Of a stretch of DNA of 64,000 nt, positions 10,956 through 21,187 are shown one piece after another. The stretch is from NCBI GenBank assembly GCA_022559845.1, contig CM040126.1:145770064-145834063 (forward strand), read 5' to 3'. Each line of letters begins with the position of its first letter. The first letter of the stretch is position 1. Under the pieces are notes generated by a model. It saw only the letters and a program-made list of their open reading frames with translations, made no database searches and was not told where the DNA came from. This stretch comes from Amorphophallus konjac (lineage: Eukaryota > Streptophyta > Magnoliopsida > Alismatales > Araceae). A program made the translations under genes and the position numbers.

Positions 10956-11680
10956 GGAGGCGTCCGAGGCCTGGATGCCTCCTTTTGGAGGTGTCCAGGA
11001 CCTAGGACGCCTTCATCAAGGCCTTAGAAATTTTTTATTAATTTTTATTTTTTTATTTTGAATATTTTAATGGAGGCGTCCACGCAACTAGACGCCTCCA
11101 TAACAGCCCACCGAAATTCGCCGAAAATCGCACGCGGTTTGGCAAAACACGTGTTTTTTGACCGGCGCCCGTGACTCACAAGTGGGCGCGTCTGGCTGGC
11201 AGGACGCCCTTATATTCTGGACTTTTCTGAGACGTCAAATTGAGCGGCGCGTCGGGCTTGTCCGGATGTGGTGAAATGAAGGCGTGCAGTCTCCCGGACA
11301 CCTCCACGTTTTGGATTTTTCCGAATAGTCAAACCGACCGGCGTGTCGGGATTGTCCGTATATGGAGTATAGGCGCTTCCAGGCACCTGGACGCCTTCAC
11401 ATTTTGGATTTTTTCTCAAACGTCAAACCGATCGTCGAACGGGGGCCGTCTGTGGGCAAGTTGATGGAGGCGTCCAGGGGCCTGGACGCCTCCATAAATA
11501 TATTATATTTTTTTGTTTTGTCTTTTATCATGATTAATATTTTTTATATTTTATATTTTGTTTTCATGGAGGCGTCCAGGGGCCTAGACGCCTCCATTAA
11601 TTTATTATTTTTTTATGTTTTTTGGCTTGAAATATATATTAAAATCATGGAGGCGTCCAGGGGCCTGGACGCCTCCATGA
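10956..11680. repeat. U3 palindrome array of Tat 3' LTR
   Basis: Inverted repeats built on GGAGGCGTCCAGG/CCTGGACGCCTCC lie at 10956-10982, 10987-11013, 11071-11100, 11371-11397 (degenerate), 11464-11495, 11566-11597 and 11645-11680. The copy at 11464 has perfect 15-bp arms around a 2-bp centre, and the copy at 11645 has 17-bp arms. The spacers are strongly AT-rich. Confidence 0.85.
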
Positions 11681-11936
11681 AGACCCCCCGGGTCCCCTGA
11701 AAAGGTGTCGGCAGCTGCCTGCCAGACATTCTTCCTGGTTCCGGAACCTTCCGGTGCGTCCGATTGGTGTTGATGCCGTCCGAATGCCGCAACGAGATAA
11801 TTTCCAGATGCCGAAAAGGCGGAAGAAGACTCAAGAATAGGAAGCACTCAAGCGATTCAAAATGTGAAAGCCGCTGCGGGGCGTCATATAGTAATATGAG
11901 ATTTTCTCAGGAGACGTCAGGAATAGCGTGTTTACA

Positions 11937-13032
11937 GCTGCCCCGCCTTGGCGTCTGCTTTGCAAGGGAGTGACACGTAATGGAATGGTATCGAAGTGAC
12001 GTGAAATGGAGTGGGAATGGACTGAGAAGTTGATGCCAATGTGTGATGAGACAAGCTTTTGACGTTACTGTTTGGAATCTTTCTTGTAGTTTTAATGAGG
12101 TGACCTTAGAGAAGGTCTTTCAAATTTTGACGATTGCTTGGACGGAGATCAAATAAGGGAGGGTGAGATGTGCGCTTAGGCACGAAAATAAAGGAGACCA
12201 ACTTCTCGATGTGGAAGTACCTGGGTCATAAACCGGTAGGTTTCACCTTTAGGGAGCGGTTACCAGCCAGTGTGGAAGTGCTACGGCCAAGGTGGGTCAA
12301 ACAAGGTAAAAAGTAAAGGAATATCTGAGGGTCTATCCAAAACAAGGGTCTCCTTTGGAAGAGCAGCGTAGGGCCATTTCAAGAAAACTCAGTATTTCAT
12401 TCAGAGTGGAATATCTCATATTTATAAGAATTGAAGTACAAACGGCTTTCACAATCGAATCACTTGAATGATTCTCCGCAATAAATCAAAGTCATATGTG
12501 AATGCATGCTGGGTTTAAAATAAAAATTTAAAACAAACTAAAATTGAAAATAGCCAAGGATAATATTGTCAACTCGTTAAGAATGGGTCAAGATACCGAT
12601 CCGGTGAGCTGATACTGGGCTAGGGCCCGTTTATCCACGCACCAACTCACTGGACGGAACCGTCGTCCCCATGCCACCACTAGTTAATGGCCTATCCGTA
12701 CAACCCAAATTCTTCCGGAATCATCACCGTTTTTGTTGAAGGGGAACTCAAATCCCAGATTCGTTCGGGCCGCAAGGTCCTTGACATGTTCTAGTAGCGT
12801 AGGTATCATATACTATGATGCATGACATGGTGGGACCAACCATCGAAAGGTGGGACAGGAGATAGGACAAAGACGTCTATTAGTAAAACCTGCACAGACC
12901 AGCATAGATTAATAACATCAGAAGGTAGCAGAATTATAATAGAATCGCACCACAGTACAAGGGGATCCATACAAAACCCTGACGATTGACCACTGATGTG
13001 ACGTGTTTCGTCCTGTAGCGCCTCTCCTTTCC
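11937..13032. other. Spacer between Tat 3' LTR and gene A
   Basis: The first bases (11937-11949, minus strand AAGGCGGGGCAGC) are the likely polypurine tract of the element. The rest has no credible reading frame. It is probably the element's 3' untranslated part, with the promoter region of gene A at its right end. Confidence 0.5.
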
Positions 13033-13040
13033 TATAAGTA
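13033..13040 (+). promoter_or_regulatory. TATA box of gene A
   Basis: TATAAGTA stands 95 bp before the gene A ATG. Genes B and C also have a TATA word 69-100 bp before their ATG. Confidence 0.5.
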
Positions 13041-13127
13041 CCTCCCTTAGGCTAGTTCAACCAAATGCACTAAGGAGAGTTTTGAAAGCTCAGGAGGAGA
13101 AGGAGAGGAGGATCTAGGGATTTCAGG

Positions 13128-14555
13128 ATGGAAGGAGAGTCTTCCCGCCTTATGAAGGAGAGTCTTCCCGCCTTATGAAGCAGAGCAGGCCTAGCAGCGA
13201 GATCAGGCGACTCTCCGACCTCGAGGGTCATCTGAGTGGGATGATCTAGTCGCATATGGTAAGCTGACTTATTTCAAATTCTCCGTGTGAACTCTCTTCT
13301 CACTTCTCTTCCTTTCCTTTCTTCTTTCCAGCCGTATCCACTCTTTCCAGGCCCGAGGAAGTTTTCCAAACTGCCATGGCTTTCAAAGCTAACTTCCAAC
13401 ATCTCCATCGGCATGAGGGCCATACTCTCGAAGTGGCATCTTCAGGAGCTCCTTATTCATGCCAAGCACTATGAGAAGATTCGCATGGACTGGGCGGCTA
13501 TGGGCGCACTACTGGAGATCTGGCATCCCCATACCCACACTTTCATCTTCCCGACCTTCGAGGTGACCATCCTCCTCGAGGAGGTGGAACTTCTGCTCGG
13601 ATTGAAGAAATTCAAGAGTGACGGGAAGGTGAAGGCTATGCGAATGCTGACCCGGGGGACTTCCGAGAGCGTCCTTGGAAGCTTCATGCCACCTGACGCA
13701 GCCAGAAAGGTCCGTACTAAGAAGGGAATATATTTACAAAGGCTCGCGGAGTGGGTTATGGATGCCCTGAGAGGGTCACCAGACGATGACTATTTGGAAG
13801 GAATCATGAAAGGGTTCACTATTTGTCTGGCGGGTGCTCTCTTGTTTCCTTATACCGACAACATAGTGGAGGAGGACCAACTGAGTGCTATCCACGGGAT
13901 TTGGAGTGAAAAGAGGGTGGGACCCGCCGTCCTTGCCTACCTTTACAGCGGTCTTACCACCTCGAGCATGGGTAGGACTCCTTTTGGTTGCGCACTTGTT
14001 TTGAGTTGCTGGGTCGATTTGCACTTCAAATTTGACCACCGTGAGGGGATGCCGACTGCTTCAAAGCTTTTCCAACAAAGCCCCCTTCATCACATAGCCG
14101 ATGTGTTAGGCTTCGGTGGCACTATGGCGAGCCGTGTTCCATGGCTGAAGAAACGGGAAGACTGGCGGTCTCACTTTCGAACCATGACACAAAGCTTCTT
14201 CACTTACGCACCGGCATGTCTACTCTCACTCGAACTCCTCATGAGGTCTTCTCCCGAAGTGGAACTCCAACTGATCGGCGCGATTGAGTTTGTCCTTTAC
14301 AACGCGCATCGGTGCTGCCTCCAGATCGGCATTCCACGCCACTCGCTTCCACCACTGACTGGCATCGTCCCTTTAAAGAAGAGGGAGTTGGGTACGGAAG
14401 CGGATGCGAAGGAAGCGAAGGCCGTTAAAGCACCCTGGAAGACAAGTGTTGCGGGAAAGGCCTTAGCACACGTGGGGGAAGAATGTGAGCTGTGGAGAGC
14501 TTATGTAACCGGACTGGGGAAGTTAAGGCCTAAGGCGCCTAAGCCCCTGATGTAG
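13128..14555 (+). pseudogene. Gene A: PMD-like protein, antisense gene of Tat element
   Basis: Two exons are inferred. Exon 1 (13128-13258) starts at ATG and ends at a GTAAGC donor; exon 2 (13332-14555) follows a pyrimidine-rich tract and CAG. Exon 1 matches exon 1 of gene C (M-E-G-E-S-S, then RRLSDLEGH). It is broken by an exact 23-bp tandem duplication (13134-13156 and 13157-13179) and by a TAG just before the donor. Exon 2 is open for 407 codons. It has the N-terminal signature of plant mobile domain proteins, hydrophobic residues followed by FIFPTFEVTILLEEVELLLG, but otherwise differs from genes B and C. The C-terminal part is Lys-rich. Arabidopsis PMD proteins MAIN and MAIL1 act in silencing of transposons and in gene expression; the role here is unknown. 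The class assignment is moderately sure. Confidence 0.6.
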
Positions 14556-14575
14556 CCCGCTCTGCTTTCTGATGG

Positions 14576-14581
14576 AATAAA
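14576..14581 (+). terminator. Polyadenylation signal of gene A
   Basis: AATAAA lies 20 bp after the gene A stop codon, followed by T-rich sequence. Confidence 0.5.
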
Positions 14582-14743
14582 ATCTGGCATTTGGCATTTT
14601 GGACCATTGTTCCCTTAATTATTATTATTTATTATTTATTATTTTTCTTTTTACTTTTTGTGTTTTCTCTCTTTTTGTGTTCTTGTTTATTTACAATATG
14701 ATTATATATATATATATATATATTTATTTATTTATTTATTTTA

Positions 14744-15045
14744 ATGGGGGCGTCCAGGGGCCTGGACGCCCCTATGTTTTCTTTTTTATTTTTGTTTATT
14801 TTTTTTATGTGGGGGCGTCCAGCCGCCTGAACGCCCCTATATTTCCTTTTTTTATTTTTTATTTTTTATTTTTTTTTCAATTTTTGATGTGGGGGTGTCC
14901 AGGGCCCTAGACGCCCCTATATTTTCTTTTTTATTTTTATTCATTTTTTTTGATGTGGGGGCGTCCAGGCGCCTAGACGCCCCTATTTTTTATGAATTTT
15001 CAAAAAATAAAAAAAAGTGGGGGCGTCCAGGCGCCTGGACGCCCC
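14744..15045. repeat. Five-copy palindrome array upstream of gene B
   Basis: Copies at 14747-14772, 14812-14837, 14892-14917, 14958-14983 and 15020-15045 share GGGGCGTCCAGG/CCTGGACGCCCC arms. The last is a perfect 26-bp palindrome. The spacers are about 40-55 bp of T-rich sequence. The core GGCGTCCAGG is the same as in the LTR U3 array. The last copy ends 18 bp before the gene B TATA box. Confidence 0.85.
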
Positions 15046-15062
15046 AAAGATGGGTGATTTTC

Positions 15063-15070
15063 TATATATA
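15063..15070 (+). promoter_or_regulatory. TATA box of gene B
   Basis: TATATATA is followed by GGGGGGCC, 69 bp before the ATG of gene B and directly after the palindrome array. Confidence 0.55.
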
Positions 15071-15651
15071 GGGGGGCCTCACCCCCTTTTCTCTTCTACT
15101 GTTCATTCTAACGACCCATTCTCAGTTCCCAATGGAGCAAGGAGGCCCGAGCCAGGGTGGAGAGAGGCGGAAACGATGGGCTCGTCATCCGAGGAGATCG
15201 AGGGATCATGCCGAGGAGGCTACCGTGGGAGAGGAGATTGCCGCGGAAGAGGAGGAGCCTCATTTGGCCGTGGAGGGTCCTGCGGGTGCTGGCTATGCGG
15301 GAGAGGATGAGCACGACCCGGTAAGCCCCTCAGAACTCCAATTTGTTGGTTTAATAGGCTAAACAGGCGAGCGAGTGATGGTGTGGAGAAGGCCGAGGAG
15401 TGAGGGAAGGAGGCGTCTAGGGGCCTGGACACCTTCATCCTTTCTTTTTTATTTTATTTTATTTTTATTATTATTTTTAGGTTATTCGTAAATAAAATAA
15501 AATTGAAATTAAGGAGGCGTCCAATGAGTTGGACGCCTTCATTATAATATATATAATTATTATTATATATATATTTTTTGTTTTTTATTTATTTTTTTTG
15601 TTAAAATAAAATAAAGGAAAATAAAAAGAAGGTGTCCAGGGGGGTGGACGC

Positions 15652-15655
<4 letters not shown>

Positions 15656-15703
<48 letters not shown>
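15656..15703. repeat. (TA)n microsatellite in gene B intron 1
   Basis: Roughly 24 TA units follow the third intron palindrome directly. It is likely variable in length. Confidence 0.9.
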
Positions 15704-15707
<4 letters not shown>

Positions 15708-17481
15708 AAAAAATAAGTAAATATTATGTACAGTGTTGGTGTTTATTATTATCAATGATGCTGATGTGTTCTTTTTTGTTTGTTTTTGTGGTGTGCAGGA
15801 CGTGATGAAGTGCCGGATCAGCTGGTCCCTGGTGGTGGCAGCGTACCATGGGCTGTCGGACTTTCAGAGGGCGCGGGTGGACGCCATGGGTTTCGGAGCT
15901 TTTCTCAGGATCGCCTTCCGGCTTGACCTTCCTCTTATCCAGGCATTGAGGGAGAGGTGGCACCCGCCGAGCAGGGCGTTTCTGATGCCCTGGGGGCACA
16001 TGGTGCCGACACTGGAGGACGTGGCTCGGATCACCGGGCTACGGGTTGACGGAGAGGCAGTCAGCGGGGTCACTTACCCCGATTACCGAGAGAGTGCCCT
16101 GGACCTGCTGTGGCTAGAGACGAGCGCGACTGACAGAGACAGCAGGGTAGTCGGCCGAGTGGAGATCATGGAGGCGCTCGGATTCGGTGACCCCACCAGC
16201 GGGTTAGCGAGACTGGAGCGGAGTTCCTGGCACGACTGGAGGGAGACGCTCATGCAGCTTTCACCTAGGACCCGAGCGAGCGGGATCTGGTGGATCTAGA
16301 CCTCCGGAGGTTCCTCTTCTTCTTCCTGGGCCGCCTCCTGCTGGGGACGAAGGGTGACGGCATCCACTGCCGCTTCCTCGGGATCTTGGCAGATCTGGAC
16401 AGAGTAGGGGACTATGCGTGGGGAGCGGCTCTGCTTGCCCTTTTGATCGTCGATCTCTCCCAGACCTCAGAGAGGGAGACGACAGTCAGCGGCTTCGCAC
16501 CTTTTCTCCAAGTAAATACTTTATTTATGCATTTTACCATAGTTAAATATGCAATTATTCGGGCTAATGATGTATGATGGATGTAGGTGTGGAGCTACTA
16601 CTACTTCCCGATGGGAAGAGCCAGACAGGGGAACAGGAGAGCCGTGCCTCTAGCGCAACAGTGGAGGCCGGTCATGGTCGCGGCACCCCACGGCTACCAG
16701 CTGGCGTCGCTTTGTCGGGAGCTGAGCGAGTACCCCGAGGCTATGGTATGATGCGTATGATTTTTGGTGTTTTTATGCATGCAACTTAATGGCAACTGAC
16801 ATGACGTATGTATGGTGATGCAGGTGGTGTGAGGCCCTACCTGGGCATGGCCGACGCTGGCCAACCTTGGGTTGTAGCGGGTCATCCTCGTTTCGGGCGG
16901 GACGTGTGGGTCCATTGCCTGAACGAGATCGAGCCGCTTCAGCTCAGGCTGGTTATGAGGACGTTGGGGTTAGCCCAGGAGTGGGTCGACGTAGACGAGC
17001 CAGTCCGCATCGGGCGGAAGACCAAGGGGAAGGCAAAGATCGTGGACTGGCGTACGCACTTCCCTGCACAGTACCAGGACTGGCAGCAGGGCGGGGTCCC
17101 AGTGGTGTCCCATGTACCGGATAGCACCGATTACATGAGACGGTATCGAGCCACGTACGGGGAGCGTCTCTTCCTTGGTGGTGCGACAGGGGTAAGCGTG
17201 AAATGAAAAATGTTTCCTTTTTCTATATGCATATGCATGTGACACTAATTTATATGCAATGTAGGATGCTCGTGATAACATGATTGCCGACCTGCGGGCC
17301 CAGTTGGCAGACGCCAGGCGACAGTTGGTGGCCACTCGACAGGAGTTGGAGATTCTGGTGAGTCTATGTAATGCATTTTTTTGTGACCTGGATTTTTGAT
17401 ACTTAGCCTCTGATTGTCATTCGTCTTGTGTTTCAGCGGGCCCACCAGGAAACGGCAGCCGGGATGGCTGGTGGAGCAGGT

Positions 17482-17486
17482 TCCAG
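17482..17486. repeat. Target-site duplication of copia element (left)
   Basis: TCCAG here equals TCCAG at 38552-38556. Removing the element and one copy restores gene B exon 6, which then aligns with the same exon of gene D. Confidence 0.9.
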
Positions 17487-19075
17487 TGTTAGTGTTGGTG
17501 TGCTACAGGCCAATTTCGGGTCGGGTAGGCCCAATAGTTATACGATCTTGTTCATTAATAAAGTGATTTTTGAGCGTAAATATGCGATTGTGTTACTTTA
17601 CGTTGTCCCTAGGATATGTGGTTGTAAAGTCAGCTCGAGATTGGATCTCGAACATGAGACTTACTTTACATGAACACATACCTTAAACTGTTCCTAGTTG
17701 GAGGGTAATCACTCGGGGACTTTGATTACCTATTAAACCAGTACACATGATGTGTCAGTGACCAGTCTCATGGTCATTGGTGCGGGGCACCAACACATAT
17801 GTGTAGGTGTATGTCCTTGGAGGATGTGCACTGAACTGATCCGCTATTTGATCTTCAGATGGTTGATTATACCTAATGTCAACTGAAGATCCAACGGTCA
17901 CAGTAGCATCGTTGGTCCTTTGACCTAAGACATTGATCGGATCTTACACGAGTACTGGAATGGTTTAATTACTTATCTAAGTGACTTTAACCTTAAGTCA
18001 TGAGTTGCCGAGTCATTAACCACTCCAGAATACGTGTGAAGATCATCAATAGTCAAGAGGGGATCGCTCACTGTCGGGTATATATCAGACAGTAAATGGG
18101 TCATGACATTGACGCTCCGTTAAATCCCTGGCCAGGGTCGTATGCGTTCGTTTAGGACGGACGTCATACACTTTAAGGAGGTCATAGTCAAATGGCACGA
18201 TCATGGGGTTTGACAGATACCGTACCCTCGATCGTACCAGACTCATAGAAGGAGCGAGGGATTATATCGATGCGGTAACTGTGGACTTACAGGTACCAGA
18301 CAGGCTGGTTTAAACCCGGCGTCCTCTGGGATCACGCGGATTTACTTGACCCAACGTGATCGAAGGTTCGGAATGAATTAAACTATTATTCGGCTCTTGT
18401 AGAAGCGAATAATATGTTTAATTTACTTCTAATTGGGAATTAGAAGTTAATGGGCCTTAAACTAGAGTGACTATGGGCCTAGAGGATCACACACAATGGA
18501 TTCTTGGGTGACGGATAATTATTATACAAATGTATGTATTATTTCTATTTAATTCCTTTTGGAAAGGAGTGTAAATGGGACTTAATACATATGTATAATA
18601 ATGGAAAGGTCATATATACAATTTTGGTCCTTTGGAGGTCTTTAGAAAAGGGTTCAAATCCTATATATATGGCACCTACGTGAGTTCATTTGAACTCTCG
18701 AACTCTTCCAACCTCTCTTAGCTTAACCAAGCATTAAGGGTTAAGAGAGGAGGATTAGCCTCCCCCCTTTCTCCCCCTTGCTCTCTCTCTCTCCAGAAGG
18801 TGTTAGAGCCAGGGAAAGTTGTGCCGGGGAGGTACCGTCGCTGCGTAAGGGTCCGTGTGGATCTGCTCTAGAGGCCGTACATCTGTGCGGCTCGGTTTCT
18901 CTGCATCGGACTTAGCGGACAGCGTCGTTCCGCGCAAGGTGAAACACGCAACCCGTAATTAGGGTCTTAGAAACACCGATTAGAGCACAGATTAAGCTTT
19001 CCATAACACCGAAATCGGGCAAATGAATTTTTGTTATCCGCTGCGTCGCCCGTAGGTGCTGTGCGAAACCTTACA
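17487..19075 (+). repeat. 5' LTR of copia element
   Basis: It is 1,589 bp with TG/CA ends. A TATA word (TATATATA) is at 18663-18670. About 9 differences from the 3' LTR occur in the first 200 bp. The LTR ends directly before the primer-binding site. Confidence 0.9.
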
Positions 19076-19076
19076 G

Positions 19077-19088
19077 TGGTATCAGAGC
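19077..19088 (+). promoter_or_regulatory. Primer-binding site of copia element
   Basis: TGGTATCAGAGC is complementary to the 3' end of initiator tRNA-Met, the usual primer of plant Ty1/copia elements. Confidence 0.9.
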
Positions 19089-19264
19089 CAGGTTCGCGCT
19101 CTGGTCGGTGTTTTTAGCGACGTTTAGAACCATGCTTTAGGGGAAATTAAATCTTCAATTATTATTTGATGAAAGAGATCTAGGCGTCTCTGTTCTTCCT
19201 GGATGCTGGGCATCCAAGCAGTAAATTTTTTTATAAAAAAAATATTAAAAAAAATTTTTTTAAG

Positions 19265-19440
19265 GCTCGTTTGGGCGCACTGCGCCCGCGCGTACGCCGC
19301 GTGGGCGGCGCACGCGGCACCCGCGGTCAGCGCCCGTGGGCGCTGACCACGGGGGGGGCGGCGCCCGCGTGCGGGCGCTGGCGCTCCCGCCCACGCCTTC
19401 CTCGTGGGCGGCCACGCCCTGCGGGGGCCGCGGAAAAAAA
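19265..19440. repeat. GC-rich hairpin block in copia leader
   Basis: About 170 bp are almost all G and C within a strongly AT-rich leader. The inverted repeats visible are GGGCGCA/TGCGCCC (19273-19287), GCCGCGTG/CACGCGGC (19296-19318) and a 24-bp one with 11-bp arms GGTCAGCGCCC/GGGCGCTGACC (19325-19348). An open frame crosses the block but has no family likeness. Confidence 0.75.
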
Positions 19441-20680
19441 TGTTTTTTTTATTAAAAAAATTTACTTATTTTGTTTTTTAATTTATTGATGCATATCTAA
19501 ATATATATATTGGATATATATATATATCAAAATGCTCAGTAAATTATATAGAATTTTATTTCATAAGTTAAATAGTATTATCTCAATAGTAAATGTCGAA
19601 TGGTAAATTTTATTTAACCGATTTGAATTTACCAAGGTGAGATTATTACTTTTTATCTTGAGATAAAATGGTAATAATTGAAGTTACTTCAGTAAAATTT
19701 AAGTTTTTGAATTTTTAATTATTAGATAATTAAAAAATTCAAATTTTAAATTTTATTGAAGTTAAATGTGGAAAATTCAATTATTTGAATTTTAATTATT
19801 AGATATTATTAAATTCAAATTTTAAATTTTAGAAAATTACTAATTGAGGATAATTACATTATTTAAATTTAATTTCAAACAAAAATTATTAGATAATTAG
19901 TTTGAATTTAAATTTAAATTATTGTCATGTTTAAATTTTAATTTTAAATTTGATTATTGGATAATTAAATTTAAATTTAAATTTAATTAATTATCTCAAT
20001 TAGATGCCCCTGTAGAAAATGATGGTTCTTTACGTGCTTTATTTTATTTACCTTGTATTGGCCTGCTTGTGTGTTTAATTTTAGTTAATCATACTTTGAT
20101 TTTTAAAATTAAACAAAGCTAGCCTATTTTTGTTTGCACATCTCATTTTTAAATTCAAAAGTAAGGATTATTTTCAGAAAATAACCCTTGATTGATTTTA
20201 TTTGAATGGGTTGGCAAGTGATCATGGACTTGGATTAATGTAATTAATTGGGGTCTGCGAACCTCCTTTCTCTCTCTGTTAAAATTTCAATGTACTTCTA
20301 TCTTCCTCCATTGTTGTACTCGCCCTAAGGGCTGCTGGAATTTGAGTCACATGTAATTTAATTTTTCCGGCCTGCGTGCCGTGTAAAAGTTGTAATTGAT
20401 GCGGCGTCGGAGTTTGAAAGCGCGGAGCACACCCGACGAGGACGATCCAGCTGCTTCGGAAGCGGGCCGGATGTCTTAGTTACATTATGGATAAAGTCCA
20501 TGATCACTTGCGTTTAATTTTGCATTGGATGCATTTATTTTGTGCAAACTACTAGGTACGGTAAATATATTGGATATATTTATATTACCACCTAGGGTGA
20601 GATCAAGATAAAATTGAATTCCCTCGCGCTTAAATTTTAGATCTGGTAAGCGTGGCTCTAGGAGTCGTCGTGGCCCTCCA
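19441..20680. other. AT-rich part of copia leader
   Basis: The leader between GC block and stem-loop repeats has no reading frame. It has many TTAAATTTAAATT-type runs, especially 19680-19990. Confidence 0.6.
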
Positions 20681-20699
20681 TCATTATGGAGTGAATGAA

Positions 20700-21030
20700 C
20701 GTCTTCATTTCATGGATTTGTTGTGCTTTTCACAAGGTCCATGAGTTTGGGGGCGGGATTAAACTCCAAGGCTCGGCCTCAATGGGGTGAGGAATTAAAC
20801 TCGGCATTGTTGTGCTTTCCACAAGGGTCGGGTCATGAACTCATTGCTATGTAGTAATGATGGTTAGATCTAACCGAGAATATCCTTTGTTGTGCTTTCC
20901 ACAAGGGGATGATTTCTCGGGGGCCGAATATCGGATATTGCATTAGATGCAAGTGCATGTTGACTGCCCTTGAGATGGTGTATGGCTTGTTGTGCTTTCC
21001 ACAAGGTCGTACATCAGTCTCGTTGAGATT
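20700..21030 (+). repeat. Four stem-loops with a common tip in copia leader
   Basis: TTGTTGTGCTTTYCACAAGG occurs near 20719, 20808, 20888 and 20987. The tip itself folds (CTTGTTG with CCACAAG). At least three copies extend into different outer stems: CATGGA/TCCATG in the first, CCGAGAA/TTCTCGG plus ATCC/GGAT in the third, and a GAGA...GTGTA/TACA...TCTC stem in the fourth. They lie just upstream of gag. Confidence 0.7.
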
Positions 21031-21187
21031 TTGACCCACTAGGTAGATCTCGTTGATCTCCCGTTCTATATACTGAGGGTTATATAGTTCGATCGAAAAA
21101 TAGTGGGACTAACTAAGATAGAAAACCACATCTAAGTTAGAATTTGAACACATGCTAAGTTGTTTTTTATTTCTTATCCAGATTACA

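Larger units (their letters stand above)
9661..11936 (-). repeat. 3' LTR of giant Tat element
   Basis: It runs TGTGAGCGAC to GCGTGTTTACA, 2,276 bp, and aligns end to end with 54355-56631. On the minus strand U3 (about 10945-11936) holds the palindrome array, the TATA box is at 10934-10941, and R-U5 (9661 to about 10900) holds a six-copy tandem repeat. In the first ~215 bp I count about 15 differences from the other LTR, so the insertion is old. Confidence 0.85.

Noticed and set aside
14744..15045. CRISPR-like look of regularly spaced palindromic repeats
   Set aside because: The spacers are low-complexity T-rich sequence and not unique inserts, repeats vary, there are no cas genes and the DNA is plant nuclear.
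14599..15071. Open frames across the palindrome array upstream of gene B
   Set aside because: They encode only Phe/Tyr runs from T-rich spacers plus translated palindromes, and lie upstream of the gene B TATA box.
15724..15999. Minus-strand frame over gene B exon 2
   Set aside because: Shadow of the plus-strand PMD exon, which has the family signature and splice borders.
19271..19489. 72-codon frame in the GC-rich block
   Set aside because: Arg/Gly/Pro-rich translation forced by base composition, with no likeness to any family; the inverted repeats explain the block better.
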